Source: Pyropia yezoensis | Taxonomy: Eukaryota; Rhodophyta; Bangiophyceae; Bangiales; Bangiaceae | DNA: 64,000 nucleotides | Assembly (NCBI GenBank): GCA_009829735.1 | Contig: CM020619.1 | Span: 30,344,063-30,408,062, forward strand | Direction: 5' to 3' | Shown here: positions 32,101 to 41,968 of the stretch, piece by piece | Numbering within the stretch: position 1 is the first letter of the stretch | Layout: each line of letters opens with the position of its first letter | Notes under the pieces: generated by a model | Seen by the model: the letters and a program-made list of their open reading frames with translations, nothing else | Database searches by the model: none | What the model was told of the DNA's origin: nothing | Program-made: the position numbers and the translations under genes

Positions 32101-32624
32101 GCACTGCCGCGTGCCGTGCAACAGACGCGGGGCTTGCCGCTGGCGGGAGGCCACAGCTGCCACAGCCGTCACCGCCGCCGTCGAGGCTGCCGCCGCCGCT
32201 GACAGCGACCTGCGCTCCTGTGGGGCGGCCCAGAGGAGTGGGACGGGGTCGGGGGAGGCAGCCGCGGCTCTTTCTCTGGCGGGGGCGCGACGGGGAGTGG
32301 GTGGAGGAGGAGCAGCCCCCCCTCGTCGACGACGACGACGATTGCGAGCCGCCGCCGACGCCCCCCCCCCCCCCCCCCAGCCGCTTTCTCTGCCGCCTTC
32401 CGGCGCGCAGGAGCTGGTGCGGGACCTGGTGGGGCTCCTGGACGCGCACAAGGCTCACGCGGTTGCCCCTGAGCAGGGGGACCTGTGGCGGACGCCGCCT
32501 GCTGGGGGCGGGGGGAGCGGGGGGGGCGCCGAGCGGGCGAGCACCCGTCGGCGAGCTGCCGCCTGCCGGGGGGAAGAGGAGTGTGGCTTCGGTGCGATCA
32601 CCGACGACACGGCCGATGGCCTAA
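29175..32624 (+). CDS. LINE copy 3 ORF2: zinc fingers and reverse transcriptase (intact frame)
   Basis: Runs from the ATG inside ATGAGTGA, which overlaps the ORF1 stop, for 1,149 codons. Approximate residues: C2H2 finger from 62, CCHC-type finger from 105, motif A LDFRNAF at 563, motif B GDPLGP at 628, motif C FHDD at 660. The overlap suggests ORF2 is translated by termination and re-initiation. After the C18 tract (32361-32378) the frame encodes an unrelated Arg/Gly-rich tail to a stop at 32622, while the conserved protein continues one base back. Confidence 0.82.
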   Translation: MSDARGGGGGEAAGDPAGGGQAGAGVPPTGGGAQGAPPTGVGAPPGEGGGGHDAVRERLATTTVCPVAGCVERLEWGVTSQGGMVHLRRAHLLSEVPAEVVAALRLKACRYCGHAWEAERRMGAKSPLSAHEPQCRLNPKQVRHRWAAAAAAGGGATDASGAGSGSGNGTATDAAVLYLFDKDHAEWRRRLSTFLTFVAPPGADWAPLVASGARTVAHVPHVLLASWRRLGAAALDWARVEPRQQHAWLWLLVLPSLLLHVPTADPKRRHTPLSRLARAAAVLDGDFAAALADRDAGIWRPPPSGQVGTAIGTGAPNAGRGGRRARGADAGATRRPTAAQRRALRLVVAGRLSAAARALTGDPPALRTLEVWLKALRLFPRAGPGQATPASVEAEFAASLARAAEFGGRATTRRHVSREAVTLAIRSAPRRSAPGPSGLRMEHLWALGDAGRDALVGVVSLMVGETSVTWVPDAAKRALAGADLLLLRKPGGEDADGLPKLRPIGMPEVLRKLAASALAGTVRSAAAELLGPLQLGVGVPNACERVIHALEAHLGSNPDHAVAQLDFRNAFNNVARAAAKAFLSRGLPVVNHYMEWVYGGEGPRVYGWEDPEGVNHQRLWLTAERGAQQGDPLGPLLHAAALALVLDRVRAAYPHLFLAAFHDDVVAAGPPDTLARLVADAGEWGAGIDAELAPHKCVGWSPAGAPAPPGWVGAWSTEGLLQFSVPLGSHAYVTDAVDKLADEMRELTDAIVALPPTALQAQLLLLRLTAGPRSNFWMRGLPLVAGARLAASVDRDARRALVALLCDARDAEATREALCARAALPVSMGGLGVGGLARVLPAAAPASWVSALREGRLDFQALAAIFVALGGVPPPAAAEADAPRLAPAAGTPAAPPPAPSAAPPAAATPPLARGPQAGATLAVAAGGARDVAAGLVTRVAAPRSPPPTGVEFRPVLGGRTGRRRRGAARAQSFPAGTAACRATDAGLAAGGRPQLPQPSPPPSRLPPPLTATCAPVGRPRGVGRGRGRQPRLFLWRGRDGEWVEEEQPPLVDDDDDCEPPPTPPPPPPSRFLCRLPARRSWCGTWWGSWTRTRLTRLPLSRGTCGGRRLLGAGGAGGAPSGRAPVGELPPAGGKRSVASVRSPTTRPMA
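32361..32378 (+). repeat. C18 tract at the reverse transcriptase / endonuclease frame switch
   Basis: Eighteen C in copies 1 (14998-15015), 3 and 4 (40016-40033), nineteen in copy 2b (24710-24728). With 18 the two domains are in different frames; with 19 they are one frame. Either the element uses slippage here or the consensus miscounts the run. Confidence 0.8.
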
Positions 32625-33577
32625 ATGGCCCGACGCCACACTCCTCCTTCACCTGGAAGGCGCTGCTTGCCGGGGAGGTGCCTGCCTCGCAGCGGGACCT
32701 CTCTCGCCCCGCCCAAGCTGCGGCGCGGGCCCGCCTGTGGGCGGAGCTGCCGGTCAGCGGTCGGGCGGGCCTGGCGGCGTGTCAGGGGCACGGCGCCGGC
32801 CTCTGGCTGTCGGCACTGCCGACGCCCGGTCCCTTTGGGACTGCCATTCCGGAGGCCGCCATGCGCGTGGCGGTGCGGATGTGGCTGGGCGTGAGCCCCC
32901 GGTCGGTGCCGCCCCCGCAGCGATGCCGCTGCGGGGCGGATGCGGATGCGGCCGGGCGCCACTTTCTGGAGCCCTGCTCTGAGCAGGAGGGACGCACCGG
33001 CCGCATCCACAACCGCATCACCTACCTGGTGGTGGCGGCGCTGCGGCGGGCGCCAGCGTGGGCAGAGGCGCGGGCAGAGGTGGGGCTGGATGGGGCCCGC
33101 GCCTCTCTCCGCCCCGACCTCCGCGCCGTCGAGGCGGCGACGGGGGTGGTGACGTGGGGGGACGTCTCGGTAGCGTCCCCCTTTGCGGCGCGGGTGCAGC
33201 CACGGGCGGTGGCGACACCCATGGTGCCGGTGGCCGCGGTGGCCCGGGAGGCAGACAAGGTTCACCATTATGGTGCCTCTCTGCCCTCCGGCCCGCCGCG
33301 GCACGAGTTTACTCCCCTCGTGTGGGAGCAGTTTGGCCGCGTTGGGCCCGCCACGGCGCGATGGCTCAAGGAGGCGCTGGCAGGCCCAGGCCTGGCGGCG
33401 CTGCGGACGGGGCTGCGGACGGACGTGTCCGTCGCCTTGTGGCGCTCGCACGCGCGGGCGGTGGCCGACGGCTACGCCCGCTGCTTTGCGGTGGACGACC
33501 CGGCCGCTGTGCTGGGTAGGGACTTGGGCTGGGAGGGGGAGGGGGGGACCGGGTCGAGAGTTTGTTTGGGAGATTAG
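32379..33577 (+). CDS. LINE copy 3 C-terminal endonuclease frame
   Basis: Continues the ORF2 protein one base back from the C18 tract: QPLSLPPSGAQELVRDLVGL, then the CCHC motif (about 32926), RPDL (about 33112), GDVSV and the Lys in DKVHHY. It ends ...SRVCLGD at a TAG directly before the 3' hairpin. The restriction-like endonuclease would nick the target for priming of reverse transcription. Confidence 0.78.
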
Positions 33578-33643
33578 GGGCCTTTGCGGCCCCTACTTTC
33601 ATCGGTCAGGAGGAGTTTATCCTTATCGATTACCCTGAATAAA

Positions 33644-33686
33644 CAGAGATGACACACGTACAATCCGAAGAGTACCACTTTTTTTT
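33644..33686 (+). repeat. U6 3' half at the copy 3 / copy 4 junction
   Basis: Identical 43 bases of U6 (8632-8674) again, including T8. Confidence 0.9.
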
Positions 33687-33774
33687 GGTATTTTTTTGGT
33701 GTGTTGAGCTACGGAGTGGTGGGGGGGGGGTGTGACTCACCTCCCCATCGCTTTTGTTTGCGTGGGGAAGCGGT

Positions 33775-36700
33775 ATGGGGGCGGATCGGGCGGTTTTGGT
33801 CGCTGTCTTGGCGGCGGTGGAGGCGGTCATCGCGGCGGCGACGGCCAAGTCGACGGCGACGGAGCGAGATTTGCTGACAGTGGCTGTAATTTCGGCCTTG
33901 TCGGCGAATCACGGGCCGCGTAGCGGCCACGACGGGGGTGTGGGTGGTCCTCGTCGGCGGGCGGGAACACGTTTGGTGGCGGGGGCGGGGTCTTCCCCCT
34001 CCTCGCCGGCATCGGGTGGGGGTGGGCCCTCCCCCACTCCCCTGTCCCCCGCGGCGGTTGCAGCGGCGGCGGGCAACGTGACGGCGGACGCGGTGGCGGC
34101 GGCAGCGAGCGGCACGGCGGCGGCCTCGGCGGCGGCCGAGGGCGCGGCGCCCTCCTCGGCGGCCGCAGCAAGCGGTGGGGCGTGCCCGGCGGGTGCCCCG
34201 GGCGCATCGCCCCCCCTCGGGGGGGCAGAGGCTCCCCCTGCGGTGGAGGGGGGGGTAAACGCTCGGGTTACCTGGGCTGAGGCGGTCCGCCGCAGCGGCA
34301 GCCTGCGGGCGGCCGCCGAGGCAACGGTCCCGGCTGGGGGGGCAGCCGGCGGGGCGGGCCCGGCCCGCGGTGCGGCGTCGGCCGCCGCGCCAAAGACGTC
34401 GGCCGAGCGCGCGGCGGCGGCGGCCGCCGCGCTCACGCGTGTGGCCGGCCGGCGCGGGACGGTCGCCCCGTTGGCGACCGTCTACGTGGCCGGCGTGTCG
34501 CGTGACGCGCGCGCCCACCGCCTACGCTCCCTCCTGGTGGACCTGACAGGAGTGGACGCGCATGCGGTGGTGGACGTGGACCGCTTTGGCGCCACCACCG
34601 CGGTGACGCTGGTCACGGACGCTACCGAGGCGTTTTGCGCGGCGGTGCGGGGCGGCCCAGCGGCCAAGGTGCTGACCCTGCTGCCGGCCGCCGACCCGTG
34701 GTCGGCGTCGCTCCTGGGCGCGCGCCGCCGTTCCCAGCTGTCCCGTGAGGCGGCGGCGGCCACAGCGGAGGATCTTTGCCGCCGCCGCCTCGAGGCCAAG
34801 CTCGGCCAGCTGGGCACGCGGGCGGGCATGCCGCCCCACGTGCGCGCGTCGCTGCGTGCGCACGTGGAGGCGGCGCTGGCCGCGCGCCCGGCGAGCGGGA
34901 AACCGCGGGACGGCGCTGGCGGTGTGGGCGCGGGCGCGGGGCGTGCGGCGGGGTCGGCCGCGGGCGCCGGTGGTGGCGGATCGGCCACCGCCGGTGCGCA
35001 AGTGGGCCTCGCGGCGCCCGCTGACGAGAGCGGAGACAGTGTTGCTAGTGTTGCCGCCACCGCTGCGGTGTCCGGCGGCGGATCCGCCGGTGTGGGGGGC
35101 ACTGGGGGTGTCCCAGCGGCGGCGGCGGCGGCCGCCGCGGAAAATGGAGGCGACGCGGCCGGGGCAACGGCCGCCGCGCACGAGAGTGGCGCGGGTGCGG
35201 CTGCCATGTTGGCCGCTGGTAGGCCGGCCGGCGGCGGATCGGCCGGTGGAGGGGCCGCTGGGGGTGCCGCTGCACCCGACGGCGGGCCACCGACCACCGG
35301 CCCCGCGGGTAAATCCGCGCGGCGGGGCCGAAAGGGCCGACGGGGCCGCGAGGGGGCCGACGGCGCCGGTGGTGGCGGTTTAGCGGTGGCTGGTGGGGCC
35401 GTCGGCGGTGGCGACGTCGACGCGGGGAGAACGGCCAACACGCCTGAGGGCGGGCGGGGGGCCTCGGCCTTGGCCACGGACGGCCGTGCCGCCACGGCGT
35501 CTGCCCCCGGCGGCCACGCCAATGAGGACGCCCCCATGGACGTGGACGACGGGGGCGGACCGACCGGCGGCGGGCCGGCCGTTGACGCCGTTGGTGGCGG
35601 TTTGGCTGGCGGCGGTTCTGGCTCGGTCGGTGCGATGGCCAAGGTGCCTGACGCCGCCGCCGGGCGGACGGCCAGCACGCTTGCGGGCGGGCCGTCGCGC
35701 GACCCCACCACCGGGGGGGGGAGTGACGCGGCAGTGGGCGGCCGTGCGGCCACCGCGTCGTCCCCCCCGTGCCTGGCGGTGGCGGTTGCGGTGGTGGACC
35801 TGCGCGGGTGGGTGCCACGGGCGGGACGGCGGACGCGGTGGTTGGCGGACGTGCCACCGCCACGTCAGGCGCGGGCAAGCCGCGCCAGGGGGATCACCCC
35901 GGGGCAGACGGTGCCAATTTGGCGACCGTGGACGCCGTGCCGCCGCCGCCCGACCCGCCGCAAAATATTACGGCGGGGATGGAGGGGGTGGTGATGGCGG
36001 GGGGAGGGGATTCTGCATCCCCTCCCGGAACGGCGGCGGAGCTGCCAATCTCGACGGCCGACACAACCGCCGCCGCCCCGCCAGATACGGCCACACCGCG
36101 CCGCGCGCTTGCGGCGGACAGTTCCGCCAGGCCGCGCCGGGCCGCAGCGTCCGCGCAGCCGCTGGCTGCCCCCCCGCCGACGGCTGCCAGCGCCCCCCCA
36201 GCGACAGACGCGGCTGCAGCCGCAACCGCCGTGGCCGCACGGCGGCCGCCTGGGACCACCGACTCCCCGACAGCGTCGTCTGCCTCGGCGGCCCCTGCGG
36301 GGCGGGCGCCCATGCCGCCCCCCCCGGCGCCGATCCCCCCGACCCTGGCCGCGGCCACGGCGCTGGCGGCGGCGGTGCGTGTCCCCGGCCTGCCCCCACG
36401 AGCTGCCGTCAAGGCGACCCGCCGCAAGCGGGTGCGGGGCACGGCCACCGCCGACGGCGCAGCAGCCGCAGACGCTACCACGCGCCGCACCACTGGCACA
36501 GCGCCGGGCGTGGCGCCGGCGAGGGCGATCGCCAAGGTGCGATCCCGCGCCGCCGCCCCGGCGACTCCACGCTTCCACCCGCCCCCTGCGGCGGGGGACA
36601 AGGACGCCCCCACCACGCCAGCCAATGAGCTGGCGCGGGCGGCCGTCCTCCCGACGTCGGCGTGGCCGACGGCCGCGGCGGGCGGGGCGGACGCCCAGAT

Positions 36701-36833
36701 CGGGGGGGTGACCGCCGACGCGGCCACGCCGGACGACCCCCCCGCCACCGCATCTTCGATGGCGGCTGCGGCGGCCCCACCGGAAGCCGCTGGCACCCCC
36801 CCCAACGTTAGCGACGAGCGTCGCCATGAGTGA
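33775..36833 (+). CDS. LINE copy 4 ORF1, one frame change
   Basis: Open from ATG 33775 to 35994 and then, after a C-run near 35762-35768, in the next frame to the TGA at 36831. It is the best guide to the ORF1 N terminus, since here MGADRAV runs uninterrupted into the VNARVTW block and the RRM-like segment. Ala/Gly/Pro-rich linkers differ from copies 1 to 3 by substitutions and small in-frame indels, which suggests the frame has been under selection. Confidence 0.68.
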
Positions 36834-39800
36834 CGCTCGCGGGGGGGGGGGGGAGAGGCGGCCGGTGACCCCGCAGGGGGGGGCAGGCCGGCGCTGGAGT
36901 GCCACCCACAGGTGGGGGGGCACAGGGGGCTCCACCCACTGGGGTGGGGGCCCCCCCTGGGGAAGGCCCGGGGGGCAACGACGCGGTGCGGGAGCGGCTG
37001 GCCACCACCACGGTCTGTCCGGTGGCGGGCTGCGTGGAGAGGCTGGAGTGGGGGGTGACGTCGCAGGGGGGCATGGTCCACCTGCGACGCGCACACCTCC
37101 TCTCCGAGGTGCCGGCTGAGGTGGTTGCCGCGCTGCGGCTCAAGGCGTGCCGCTACTGTGGGCACGCCTGGGAGGCGGAGAGGCGCATGGGGGCCAAGTC
37201 CCCCCTCTCTGCCCACGAGCCGCAGTGCCGGCTCAACCCCAAGCAGGTGCGCCACCGCTGGGCGGCGGCGGCCGCAGCTGGAGGCGGCGCGACGGACGGC
37301 AGCGGAACAGGCAGCGGCAGCGGATCCGGGACGGCGGCGGACGCGGCGGGGCTCTACCTCTTCGACAAGGACCACGCCGAGTGGCGGCGACGACTTTCTA
37401 CCTTCCTGACCTCTGTGGCGCCACCTGGCGCGGACTTGGCGCCGCTAGTGGCGTCCGGGGCACGCACGGTGGCGCACGTGCCGCACGTGCTGCTGGCGTC
37501 GTGGCGCCGGCTGGGGGCGGCGGCGCTGGACTGGGCGCGGGTGGAGCCGCGGCAGCAGCACGCCTGGCTATGGCTGCTGCTGCTGCCGTCCCTCCTGCTC
37601 CACGTTCCTACCGCTGACCTCAAGCGGCGACACACTCCGCTGTCGCGCCTGGCACGCGCGGCCGCGGTGCTGGATGGCGACTTCTTCGCAGCCCTGGCGG
37701 AACGCGACGCGGGGATCTGGCGGCCGCCCCCCCCTGGACAGGTGGGCACGGCCATTGGCACGGGGCCACCCGGCGCGGCTCGGGGTGGCCGTCGCGCACG
37801 CGGCGCCGACGCAGGGGCCACACCACGGCCGACGGCGGCGCAGCGGCGGGCGCTGCGGCTTGTCGTGGCCGGGCGCCTCAGCGCCGCCGCCCGCGCCCTG
37901 ACCGGCGATCCGCCGGCCCTGCGCTCGCTGGCGGTCTGGCTGAAGGCACTGCGGCTGTTTCCCCGCGCTGGGCCTGGCCAGGCGACGCCCGCTTCGGTAG
38001 AGGCGGACTTTGCTGCGTCGCTTTCCCGGGCAGCCGAGTTCGGCGGCCGGGCTACGACACCCCGCCACGTCAGCCGGGAGGCGGTCACGCTGGCCATCCG
38101 GTCGGCGCCGCGGCGGTCGGCGCCCGGTCCCTCAGGGCTCCGGATGGAGCACCTGTGGGCGCTGGGTGACGCCGGCCGCGACGCCCTGGTCGGCGTGGTC
38201 TCCCTCCTGGTTTGTGAGACGTCGGTCACGTGGGTGCCCGACGCCGCCAAGCGTGCCCTCTCCGGCGCCGACCTCTTGCTGCTGCGCAAGCCCGGCGGCG
38301 AAGACGCCGACGGGCTGCCCAAGCTGCGGCCCATCGGCATGCCGGAGGTGCTGCGCAAGCTGGCAGCGTCGGCGCTGGCAGGGACGATGCGATCGGCGGC
38401 GGCGGAGCTGCTGGGGCCGCTCCAGCTGGGGGTGGGGGTGCCCAACGCGTGTGAGCGGGTCATCCACGCGTTAGAGGCCCACCTTGGGAGCAACCCCGAC
38501 CACGCCGTGGCGCAGCTTGACTTCAGGAACGCCTTCAACAACGTGGCTCGTGCCGCGGCGAAGGCGTTCCTTAGCCGAGGCCTCCCCGTCGTCAACCACT
38601 ACATGGAGTGGGTGTACGGCGGGGAGGGGCCACGCGTGTACGGCTGGGAGGACCCCGAGGGGGTCAACCACCAGCGGCTGTGGCTGACGGCCGAGCGGGG
38701 CGCCCAGCAGGGCGACCCGCTCGGCCCCCTCCTGCACGCGGCGGCGCTGGCGCTGGTGCTGGACAAGGTCCGTGCGGCGTACCCCCACCTGTTCTTGGCG
38801 GCCTTCCACGACGACGTGGTTGCGGCGGGCCCCCCCGACACGCTGGCCCACCTGGTGGCCGACGCCGGCGAGTGGGGCGCCGGCATTGACGCCGAGCTGG
38901 CGCCTCACAAGTGTGTGGGATGGTCCCCCGCTGGGGCGCCTGCGCCGCCTGGGTGGGTTGGCGCGTGGAGCACCGAGGGGCTGGTCCAGTTCTCCGTTCC
39001 CCTCGGCTCCCACGCGTACGTCACCGACGCGGTGGACAGGCTGGCGGACGAGATGCGGGCGCTGACGGACGCCATCGTGGCGCTCCCGCCAGCCGCCCTC
39101 CAGGCGCAGCTGCTGCTGCTGCGGCTGACGGCTGGCCCCCGGTCCAACTATTGGATGCGGGGGCTGTCGCTCGTGGCTGGCGCGCGGCTTGCGGCGTCGG
39201 TGGACCGTGACGCGCGCCGAGCGCTGCTCGCGCTGCTGTGCGACGCCCGTGACGCGGAGGTGACGCGGGAGGCGCTGTGTGCGCGGGCGGCCGTGCGGGT
39301 CTCCATGGGGGGCCTTGGGGTGGGGGGGCTCGCGCGGGTGCTGCCCGCTGCCGCACTGGCCTCATGGGTCAGCGCGCTGCGGGAGGGCCGCCTGGACTTC
39401 CAGGCCCTGGCCGCAATATTTGTGGCCTTGGGCGGCGTGCCGCCCCCGGCCGCTGCTGAGGCTGACGCGCCACGCCTGGCGCCGGCTGCCGGCACGCCGG
39501 CCGCGCCCCCCCCGGCGCCCAGCGCAGCGCCGCCTGCCGCGGCCACGCCGCCGCTGGCGCGGGGTCCTCAAGCGGGGGCCACCCTGGCAGTTGCGGCGGG
39601 GGGAGCCCGCGACGTGGCGGCGGGTCTTGTGACGCGGGTCGCAGCCCCCCGCTCCCCACCTCCCACCGGCGTCGAATTTCGGCCGGTGCTGGGGGGGCGC
39701 ACTGGCCGCCGCCGCCGCGGGGCCGCACGCGCCCAGAGCTTCCCCGCTGGCACTGCCGCGCGCCGTGCAACAGACGCGGGGCTTGCCGCTGGCGGGCGGT

Positions 39801-40279
39801 CACAGCTGCCACAGCCGTCACCGCCGCCGTCGGGGCTGCCGCCGCCACCGCCGCTGACAGCGACCTGCGCTCCTGTGGGGCGGCACAGAGGAGTGGGATG
39901 GGGTCGGGGGAGGCAGCCGCGGCTCTTTCTTTGGCGGGGGCGCGACGGGGAGTGGGTGGAGGAGGAGCAGCCCCCCCTCGTCGACGACGTCGGCGATTGC
40001 GAGCCGCCGCCAGCGCCCCCCCCCCCCCCCCCCAGCCGCTTTCTCTGCCGCCTTCCGGCGCGCAGGAGCTGGTGGGGGACCTGGTGGGGCTCCTGGACGC
40101 GCACAAGGCTCACGCGGTTGCCCCTGAGCAGGGGGACCTGTGGCGGACGCCGCCTGCTGGGGGCGGGGGGAGCGGGGGGGGCGCCGAGCGGGCGAGCACC
40201 CGTCGGCGAGCTGCCGCCTGCCGGGGGGAAGAGGAGTGTGGCTTCGGTGCGATCACCGACGACACGGCCGATGGCCTAA
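36826..40279 (+). CDS. LINE copy 4 ORF2: zinc fingers and reverse transcriptase
   Basis: The ATG at 36826 overlaps the ORF1 stop (ATGAGTGA). A G13 run puts the long frame, open from 36899, out of step with that ATG, as in copy 1. Zinc fingers and reverse transcriptase motifs are all kept (FRNAFNNV, GDPLGPLLHA, FHDDVV) despite many substitutions relative to copies 1 to 3, mostly silent or conservative. The frame switches at the C18 tract 40016-40033. Confidence 0.78.
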
Positions 40280-41232
40280 ATGGCCCGACGCAACACTCCT
40301 CCTTCACCTGGAAGGCGCTGCCTGCCGGGGAGGTGCCTGCCTCGCAGCGGGACCTCTCTCGCCCCGCCCAAGCTGCGGCGCGGGCCCGCCTGTGGGCGGA
40401 GCTGCCAGTCAGCGGTCGGGCGGGCCTGGCGGCGTGTCAGGGGCACGGCGCCGGCCTCTGGCTGTCGGCACTGCCGACGCCCGGTCCCGTTGGGACTGCC
40501 ATTCCGGAGGCCGCCATGCGCGTGGCGGTGCGGATGTGGCTGGGCGTGAGCCCCCGGTCGGTGCCGCCCCCGCAGCGATGCCGCTGCGGGGCGGATGCGG
40601 ATGCGGCCGGGCGCCACTTTCTGGAGCCCTGCTCTGAGCAGGAGGGACGCACCGGCCGCATCCACAACCGCATCACCTACCTGGTGGTGGCCGCGCTGCG
40701 GCGGGCGCCAGCGTGGGCAGAGGCGCGGGCAGAGGTGGGGCTGGATGGGGCCCGCGCCTCTCTCCGCCCCGACCTCCGCGCCGTCGAGGCGGCGACGGGG
40801 GTGGTGACGTGGGGGGACGTCTCGGTAGCGTCCCCCTTTGCGGCGCGGGTGCAGCCACGGGCGGTGGCGACACCCATGGTGCCGGTGGCCGCGGTGGCCC
40901 GGGAGGCAGACAAGGTTCACCATTATGGTGCCTCTCTGCCCTCCGGCCCGCCGCGGCACGAGTTTACTCCCCTCGTGTGGGAGCAGTTTGGCCGCGTTGG
41001 GCCCGCCACGGCGCGGTGGCTCAAGGAGGCGCTGGCAGGCCCAGGCCTGGCGGCGCTGCGGACGGGGCTGCGGACGGACGTGTCCGTCGCCTTGTGGCGC
41101 TCGCACGCGCGGGCGGTGGCCGACGGCTACGCCCGCTGCTTTGCGGTGGACGACCCGGCCGCTGTGCTGGGTAGGGACTTGGGCTGGGAGGGGGAGGTGG
41201 GGACCGGGTCGAGAGTTTGTTTGGGAGATTAG
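40034..41232 (+). CDS. LINE copy 4 C-terminal endonuclease frame
   Basis: Same restriction-like endonuclease as in copy 3 (CCHC, RPDL, GDVSV, DKVHHY), ending ...GTGSRVCLGD. Nearly identical to copies 1 to 3 in contrast to the diverged middle of this copy. Confidence 0.76.
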
Positions 41233-41298
41233 GGGCCTTTGGGGCCCCTACTTTCATCGGTCAGGAGGAGTCTATCCTTATCGATTACCCTGAATAAA

Positions 41299-41340
41299 CA
41301 GAGATGACACACGTACAATCCGAAGAGTACCACTTTTTTT
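41299..41340 (+). repeat. U6 3' half at the copy 4 / copy 5 junction
   Basis: Same U6 segment with seven instead of eight T at the end. Confidence 0.88.
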
Positions 41341-41380
41341 GGTATTTTTTTGGTGTGTTGAGCTACGGAGTGGTAGGGGG

Positions 41381-41849
41381 TGTGGCAGTATTGACCCCCA
41401 GGTAGGGGGGCAACACGTGCCATGCAAGGGGCGGCAGGCCACTAGCCTGATCCGTTCCTCCCCCTGCATTTGGGTCCATATTCCCTAAGTTTGGGATAGT
41501 TAGCTTAGTAGTAAATCCAACTTGGATTTGAGGGTTTTCTGCATTTATCGTCTTGAATTTTCGTGTGGCCCGGTGGGCAGGTGCTGGGGTGGGAGATTCT
41601 GAGTGGCGAGATTCTGAGTGGACCCTGGGGGGATAAGGGGAGGGACAGCGGGGCTTGGCCCTGCGTCCCCGTCCCGACCAAGAAACTGTTGGACCACACA
41701 CCATCCTCTTGTTTGTCCGTGGGGGGTTTGCCCCAAAACAGGGACAGAGTGTGTGCGACTTGGACTTCTTCCGGTTCCCCCGACACGGGAGGCAGCCCTA
41801 GCACACCGCCCCATCTTGGGTGCCGTGTGTGCATGTGGTTTTTTCCACA
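41381..41849 (+). repeat. 5' LTR of element 1
   Basis: 469 bp from TGTGGCAG to CCACA. It matches 50289-50757 exactly for about the first 350 bases. Contains a short internal direct repeat of AGATTCTGAGTGG near 41595. Confidence 0.92.
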
Positions 41850-41851
41850 TT

Positions 41852-41870
41852 TGTTGGAGCAGCAGGGGAC
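41852..41870 (+). other. Candidate primer-binding site of element 1
   Basis: TGTTGGAGCAGCAGGGGAC, two bases after the LTR. Sixteen of these bases recur at the same place in element 2. The complement would end a tRNA 3' region; the tRNA is not identified. Confidence 0.5.
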
Positions 41871-41968
41871 AGAGGTAAACTTTACCTCCGGGTGCACCCG
41901 GGTGTAGGGGGCCCTCTGTCTCAGAGGAACGGTGGTCTTGGACCGTGTCATACGGATCGTCAGCCAAC

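Larger units (their letters stand above)
26038..33643 (+). mobile_element. LINE copy 3, nearly whole
   Basis: Complete unit with 5' hairpin, ORF1, ORF2, endonuclease frame and 3' hairpin, nearly identical to copies 1 and 2a over most of its length. It carries a few private variants in ORF1 (near 28370-28430). ORF2 is the best preserved of the array because its G-run at the start is 14 long and keeps the ATGAGTGA start in frame. Confidence 0.9.
33687..41298 (+). mobile_element. LINE copy 4, diverged variant, nearly whole
   Basis: Same layout, but clearly diverged from copies 1 to 3 in blocks: about 33860-34060, 34900-36300 and 37280-39300. The blocks between, and the last 2 kb, are almost identical to the others. 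This patchwork suggests recombination or gene conversion among copies. It is the left neighbour of the decayed copy 5. Confidence 0.9.

Noticed and set aside
8675-41298. Array as a satellite or rDNA-like tandem repeat
   Set aside because: Units carry reverse transcriptase and endonuclease, and end at a fixed point in U6, which fits serial retrotransposition better.
8561-41340. Repeated U6 3' halves as multiple U6 genes
   Set aside because: The junction pieces lack the 5' stem, ACAGAGA and AGC, and have no promoter; only 8561-8674 is complete.
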